Positions 23,879-27,356 of a stretch of 27,356 nt of DNA are shown piece by piece. Within the stretch, counting starts at the first letter, position 1; the number at the start of each line of letters is the position of its first letter. This DNA comes from JASFYU01 sp045046905. Its GTDB lineage: Bacteria; Bacteroidota; Bacteroidia; Flavobacteriales; Flavobacteriaceae. The notes beneath the pieces are model-generated. The model did not search any database, had not been told where the DNA came from, and worked only from the letters and a program-made list of their open reading frames with translations. A program made the position numbers and the translations under genes. The stretch spans positions 1 to 27,356 of the forward strand of contig JASFYU010000138.1 in NCBI GenBank assembly GCA_045046905.1, read 5' to 3'.

Positions 23879-24808
23879 ATGAAAAAAAATAAATTCATAT
23901 TCCTAACCATCGCACTATTCCTCAATATTTTAGCATCTAATTCCCAAAGTATCAAGACATTTGATATTTCCAAAGAATGGCTTGCCAAAATAGAACGTTT
24001 GGCCCCAGCAGAACCAACGGTCAAGAATGTTGACAAAAAGAAAATATTGGTTTTCTCCAAAGCCACGGGATTTGACCATTGGACGATTCCCCACAACATC
24101 GCCATGTTAAAAATACTTGCCAAGAAATCCAATGCTTTCGAAATACATATCGGGTATGATATCTCAAATTTTGAGAAAAAAAATCTCAAAAGATATGATG
24201 CAATTATCTTGAATAATTCAAATCCAAGTGATCCTAATCGAGACCTGTTTAAAGATTTGTTACAACAAAATACATCGCTCACCGATGTAGAAATCACAAA
24301 AAAAGCGTCTGAATATGAGAAGAATCTAGTAAATTATATAGTAAAAGGAGGAGGATTAATGATATTGCATGGAGCGATTACGGTTCAAAACAACTCTATG
24401 GAGTTCAGTAAAATTACTGGAGGAAGTTTTGATTACCATCCTAAACAGCAACGCATGCATTTAAAAGAGGTAGACAAAAACCACCCTTTAGTGAAAGCGT
24501 TTAAGGGCAATGGACTTACTCATGTGGATGAACCTTATTTTTTTAAGAATGCATATTTTGATTACAACTTTAGGCCCTTATTATACGTAGAAGTGGATAA
24601 ACTCGAGGGTGTGCGAAGAAAAGTCAGTAATAACATCAATTATGTTTCCTGGATTAAAAGGCATGGTAAGGGAAGAGTATTCTATTGTTCTCCTTCCCAC
24701 AATGCCCAGAGTATGGAAAACCCCCAATTACTTCAGTACTTCTTAGATGGTATGCAATATGTTGTTGGAGACTTAAAGTGTGATGACTCGCCAATCGGCA
24801 ATCCATAG
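23879..24808 (+). CDS. Secreted ThuA-like domain protein
   Basis: This 309-residue protein has a Sec signal peptide (about 1-23, ending 'ILASNSQS'). It then shows the ThuA fold, a glutamine-amidotransferase-like Rossmann domain: 'KILVFSKATGFDHWTIPHNIAMLKIL' split at the usual place, then 'YDAIILNNSN', 'IVKGGGLMILHGA', and 'HVDEPYFF' with 'WIKRHGKGRVFYCSPSHNAQS' near the end. ThuA proteins act with Gfo/Idh dehydrogenases (ThuB in Agrobacterium and Sinorhizobium trehalose use, via 3-keto sugars). Their exact chemistry is unsettled. Here the protein is exported, matching the exported Gfo/Idh enzymes of the divergent operon. Confidence 0.88.
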   Translation: MKKNKFIFLTIALFLNILASNSQSIKTFDISKEWLAKIERLAPAEPTVKNVDKKKILVFSKATGFDHWTIPHNIAMLKILAKKSNAFEIHIGYDISNFEKKNLKRYDAIILNNSNPSDPNRDLFKDLLQQNTSLTDVEITKKASEYEKNLVNYIVKGGGLMILHGAITVQNNSMEFSKITGGSFDYHPKQQRMHLKEVDKNHPLVKAFKGNGLTHVDEPYFFKNAYFDYNFRPLLYVEVDKLEGVRRKVSNNINYVSWIKRHGKGRVFYCSPSHNAQSMENPQLLQYFLDGMQYVVGDLKCDDSPIGNP

Positions 24809-24893
24809 AACTGAACTATGCACAAGTTAAAACTCACCTAATCGCATACTGACCATCATCAGAGTCTTTGGCATATATTTAAAGAGCACATTA

Positions 24894-27125
24894 CTAATTA
24901 TAGTGTTCTATCAGCTCTGCCTCAGTATACTCCATACCACTTGCTGATCTTTCAGATCTAAGTTCCTTTATTTTTGAAGACTCCAAACGTTTAGGTGAAT
25001 CTGAAAATGCGCTGGTAACATAGGCAATTATATCGGCGATATCTTCATCTGTCAATTTCTTATTATTCAATAAACCAGGCATAATATGCCCTAATTCATA
25101 CAAAGTACCATTTACATGTACTGGCCCCTCAAGGCCATGTAATATTATAAGGGCCAACCTCTCATGAGGTTTTGTCATATATTCGGAATTTATAAGCGGT
25201 GGTGCCAAACCCTCTATTCCTGAACCGTCAGAAGCATGGCATGCCACACAAATTTGCCGAAAGAGTTTTGCACCAACAGTTCTTGCATCTTCCCTTCCTG
25301 AAGCTTCTAGATATATATTATTGGGCCTGTTCATCTTCTTTCTCTTTTCAATAGCACCGAATGCCTGTAGTAGGCTTTCATTTGTGTTAACTACATTCTC
25401 TTTCAAGGTCTGCATCGAGGTATCTTTGATTCCGCCGATGCCACTTAAAATAGCTTCATTGAATAATTCACGATCTCTGTACTTTTCGGAAAGGGTCTGA
25501 ATAACAGGAAAAAAATCTTTTTGACTCGTGGAGGCCCAAGTACCAACCGTAGTACTCAAATAAAGATCAATGGTCACATTATTCTGCTGCATCAATTCGG
25601 CAAAGAGTTGTCTTACCTGTACCGATTTTTCAGATGACACATGGTCTTCTAATAATACTATTGCACTTGCAGTCACCTGTGGACTACTAGTGCGGGCAAC
25701 ACTGATTAGAGTATCGAAGCTCAAGACACCGAGTCCCTTCAAAGTATATAATGCATGTAACTGGGCTATGGGGCTACCCACCTCCTGTACCAAGGTATTC
25801 AGCCCGGCAATGGCCTGTTTTACCTTATTAAAAATAATAAACTGCTGGGCATGATCTCGCACCCATCCATTTTTATCATCTAGTAACTTTACCAATTGTT
25901 TCGCCGATAATCGATCAAAATCAAGAAAATCCTTTTTTATACTTTTCTGATTTGAAATTTTAAGAATCCTTCCCAAATCAATTAAAGTGTCAAATTGCTT
26001 TTGTTTCGATAACTTTTTGAGATACGGACTTAAGAAGGCATAGTGTTGTAGCATACCTATATGCATATCTACCACATACATGCTGCCTTCTGGGCCATTG
26101 GAAAGGCTAACAGGCCTAAACCCCCTATCGTATGAAGCCAAGAACTCCTTGGTCTTCAAAGTTGCCTTCGATTCGCTATGATCGTCATGAAAGGAAAGCA
26201 CATTTCTTTTGATTAAATTAGCCTCAGGAAGGCATACGAAAACATTTTGGTCATAATTGGCTGAAAAAGCACCGCCCCTGTATACCAATGGCCCACAGGC
26301 TGCCGTAACATCGATGAGTAAACTATCTTTATCCAATACGCCTTTCGAATACCCCCTATTTACATAACTTGGTTGTAATGGATATACCCGCTGACCCTTG
26401 CCCAAAGCTTGGTGAACTCCGAATTTGGGCACATAGTAAGGGTTACGTGTCAATCGGTTGGGTAGTAAAAAATCGGCCCGTAACAATGTCGAATTATCAT
26501 TGTAGTAAAGCCGCCCATAATCATCTTGCGAAATACCCCATTGGCCACGAAAGTTAGTGTTTTGTTTTATCCATTTTCCGTCTTTTAGTTGATACCTATA
26601 ATTCGATTTAGCGCTATAAATCCAATTATCAATATTCAATTTAAGTCCGTTAGCCTGATGTTCAGGGTTTCCTACGGGAGCATAAAGCGAATCTACTAAG
26701 GTGCGTTTTCCTGGTTTGTCGTCCTTGATTTCTACAAACCACAAATAGGGAGGTTCGGCGTATAACAGACCATCATATACCAAAGCCAATGCCCTTGGTA
26801 ATACGAGGCTATCGAGGAAAATTTTTGACCCATCCATAACTCCGTCTTGATCCCGGTCCAATAAAATTTTAATGCTGCCTGTCGGCTCATTTTCGCCGTC
26901 TCCTTCTATATTCCTCATAAATCCTGGCATTTCAGCCACCCAAATTCTACCCTTCGCATCAAAATCAATGGCTACTGGTGCTGTAATAAGGGGTTCAGAA
27001 GCAACAAGCTGCAAATCAAAACCGTCTTCGATTTGATACTCTGACAAGGAAATATGGGGTTCCTCATACGAAGGCTTGCAACTGGTCGCTATCAGCAAAA
27101 TAAAAAAATAATACTTCATATTCAT
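24894..27125 (-). CDS. Lipoprotein with dehydrogenase-like propeller, helical repeats and cytochrome c domain (PVC-type CxxCH protein)
   Basis: This 743-residue lipoprotein has a signal ending A-T-S-C (Cys16). The N-terminal domain (about 30-370) resembles the 'membrane-bound dehydrogenase' beta-propeller: 'GFDLQLVASEPLITAPVAIDFDAKGRIWVAEMPG', 'IKILLDRDQDGVMDGSKIF', 'NGPEGSMYVVDMHIG'. A HEAT-like helical middle (about 400-590) follows. The C-terminus has a cytochrome c site CVACH (626-630) and a likely axial Met682 in 'HIMPGL'. It could pass electrons from a periplasmic sugar oxidation to the respiratory chain. It converges with the ThuA-like gene, 85 bp apart, and is transcribed from its own upstream region. 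A second in-frame ATG lies two codons in. Confidence 0.9.
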   Translation of the reverse strand: MNMKYYFFILLIATSCKPSYEEPHISLSEYQIEDGFDLQLVASEPLITAPVAIDFDAKGRIWVAEMPGFMRNIEGDGENEPTGSIKILLDRDQDGVMDGSKIFLDSLVLPRALALVYDGLLYAEPPYLWFVEIKDDKPGKRTLVDSLYAPVGNPEHQANGLKLNIDNWIYSAKSNYRYQLKDGKWIKQNTNFRGQWGISQDDYGRLYYNDNSTLLRADFLLPNRLTRNPYYVPKFGVHQALGKGQRVYPLQPSYVNRGYSKGVLDKDSLLIDVTAACGPLVYRGGAFSANYDQNVFVCLPEANLIKRNVLSFHDDHSESKATLKTKEFLASYDRGFRPVSLSNGPEGSMYVVDMHIGMLQHYAFLSPYLKKLSKQKQFDTLIDLGRILKISNQKSIKKDFLDFDRLSAKQLVKLLDDKNGWVRDHAQQFIIFNKVKQAIAGLNTLVQEVGSPIAQLHALYTLKGLGVLSFDTLISVARTSSPQVTASAIVLLEDHVSSEKSVQVRQLFAELMQQNNVTIDLYLSTTVGTWASTSQKDFFPVIQTLSEKYRDRELFNEAILSGIGGIKDTSMQTLKENVVNTNESLLQAFGAIEKRKKMNRPNNIYLEASGREDARTVGAKLFRQICVACHASDGSGIEGLAPPLINSEYMTKPHERLALIILHGLEGPVHVNGTLYELGHIMPGLLNNKKLTDEDIADIIAYVTSAFSDSPKRLESSKIKELRSERSASGMEYTEAELIEHYN

Positions 27126-27153
27126 AGATTCGAATTCGCCTATTAGTATTTAC

Positions 27154-27163
27154 AAAACGTTTT
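27154..27163. promoter_or_regulatory. CG-centred palindrome upstream of the cytochrome lipoprotein gene
   Basis: AAAACGTTTT is a perfect palindrome with a central CG, 28 bp upstream of the ATG at 27125. Its shape resembles a LacI-family site, but its arms differ from the operator at 22675-22694, so it need not bind the same regulator. No clear -7 box is seen with it. The remaining upstream DNA to 27356 shows no gene. Confidence 0.35.
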
Positions 27164-27356
27164 ATGTATACTCATCACATATAAACTTTCGGTTCTTATG
27201 CTCTTTCTTTTCCCCTTCTTCCTCGCTTAAAATTTTAAACCGTAGCTAGGGCAATGTTCAAAAGATTTGCCTTGCCAAAGAAAAAAAAATCATCCAAATT
27301 TCCATACAAAATGAGCACATTTATTGAATAACATCAATGACTTAGATTTTCGATAT

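Noticed and set aside
23872..24297. 141-codon open frame on the minus strand opposite the ThuA-like gene
   Set aside because: The plus-strand frame has a signal peptide and ThuA motifs; this is its antisense shadow.
24809..24893. Terminator between the convergent ThuA-like and cytochrome genes
   Set aside because: Only a 4-bp stem with a long loop is seen and no T-run; not supportable.
1..27356. CRISPR arrays, tRNA/rRNA genes, insertion sequences, integrases
   Set aside because: No regular repeat-spacer pattern, no tRNA-like cloverleaf and no transposase or integrase motif was seen on either strand.

Overview
The window looks like a chromosome segment from a marine-type member of the Bacteroidota, most likely Flavobacteriaceae. 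The evidence is a SusC/SusD pair with an ECF sigma/FecR couple, flavobacterial families (DUF6452, DUF6048, DUF6768, DUF6807), Bacteroidota-type promoter boxes (TAnnTTTG), AT-rich intergenic DNA, and the absence of Shine-Dalgarno-like sites. All calls were made by reading the sequence; no database was searched.

Region 1 (1-7021, all minus strand) reads sigma factor -> FecR anti-sigma -> SusC with an N-terminal STN signalling domain -> SusD. This is a trans-envelope signalling and glycan-uptake unit; any degradative enzymes lie beyond the left edge. A perfect 11-bp hairpin followed by eight T sits in the susC leader but points in the plus direction, so it could terminate a short antisense RNA.

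Region 2 (7022-9010) is a decay zone: about 890 bp with no recognisable gene, then a Gfo/Idh/MocA oxidoreductase pseudogene carrying at least three frameshifts and two in-frame stops. Next to it (9088-10010) is a compact ECF sigma/DUF6768 membrane protein pair.

Region 3 (10135-15573) is housekeeping or conserved: rRNA methyltransferase RlmD, a DUF6452 lipoprotein, a DUF6048 beta-barrel-like protein, a small two-helix membrane protein, a THUMP-domain RNA methyltransferase, a ZIP-type metal transporter and a DUF4268 protein.

Region 4 (15585-27125) is a sugar or sugar-acid catabolic locus. A minus-strand operon runs DUF6807 (PmoA-like) -> TAT-exported Gfo/Idh oxidoreductase -> lipoprotein Gfo/Idh-like protein -> TRAP transporter (DctP, DctQ, DctM). 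Divergent from it are a LacI-family regulator and a secreted ThuA-like protein; convergent with those is a large lipoprotein with a dehydrogenase-like propeller, helical repeats and a cytochrome c domain. A 20-bp CG-centred palindrome overlaps the -33 element of the predicted operon promoter and is the likely LacI operator. Every catabolic protein carries an export signal, which suggests oxidation and processing of a glycoside in the periplasm, with the product imported by the TRAP system. The substrate cannot be told from sequence.
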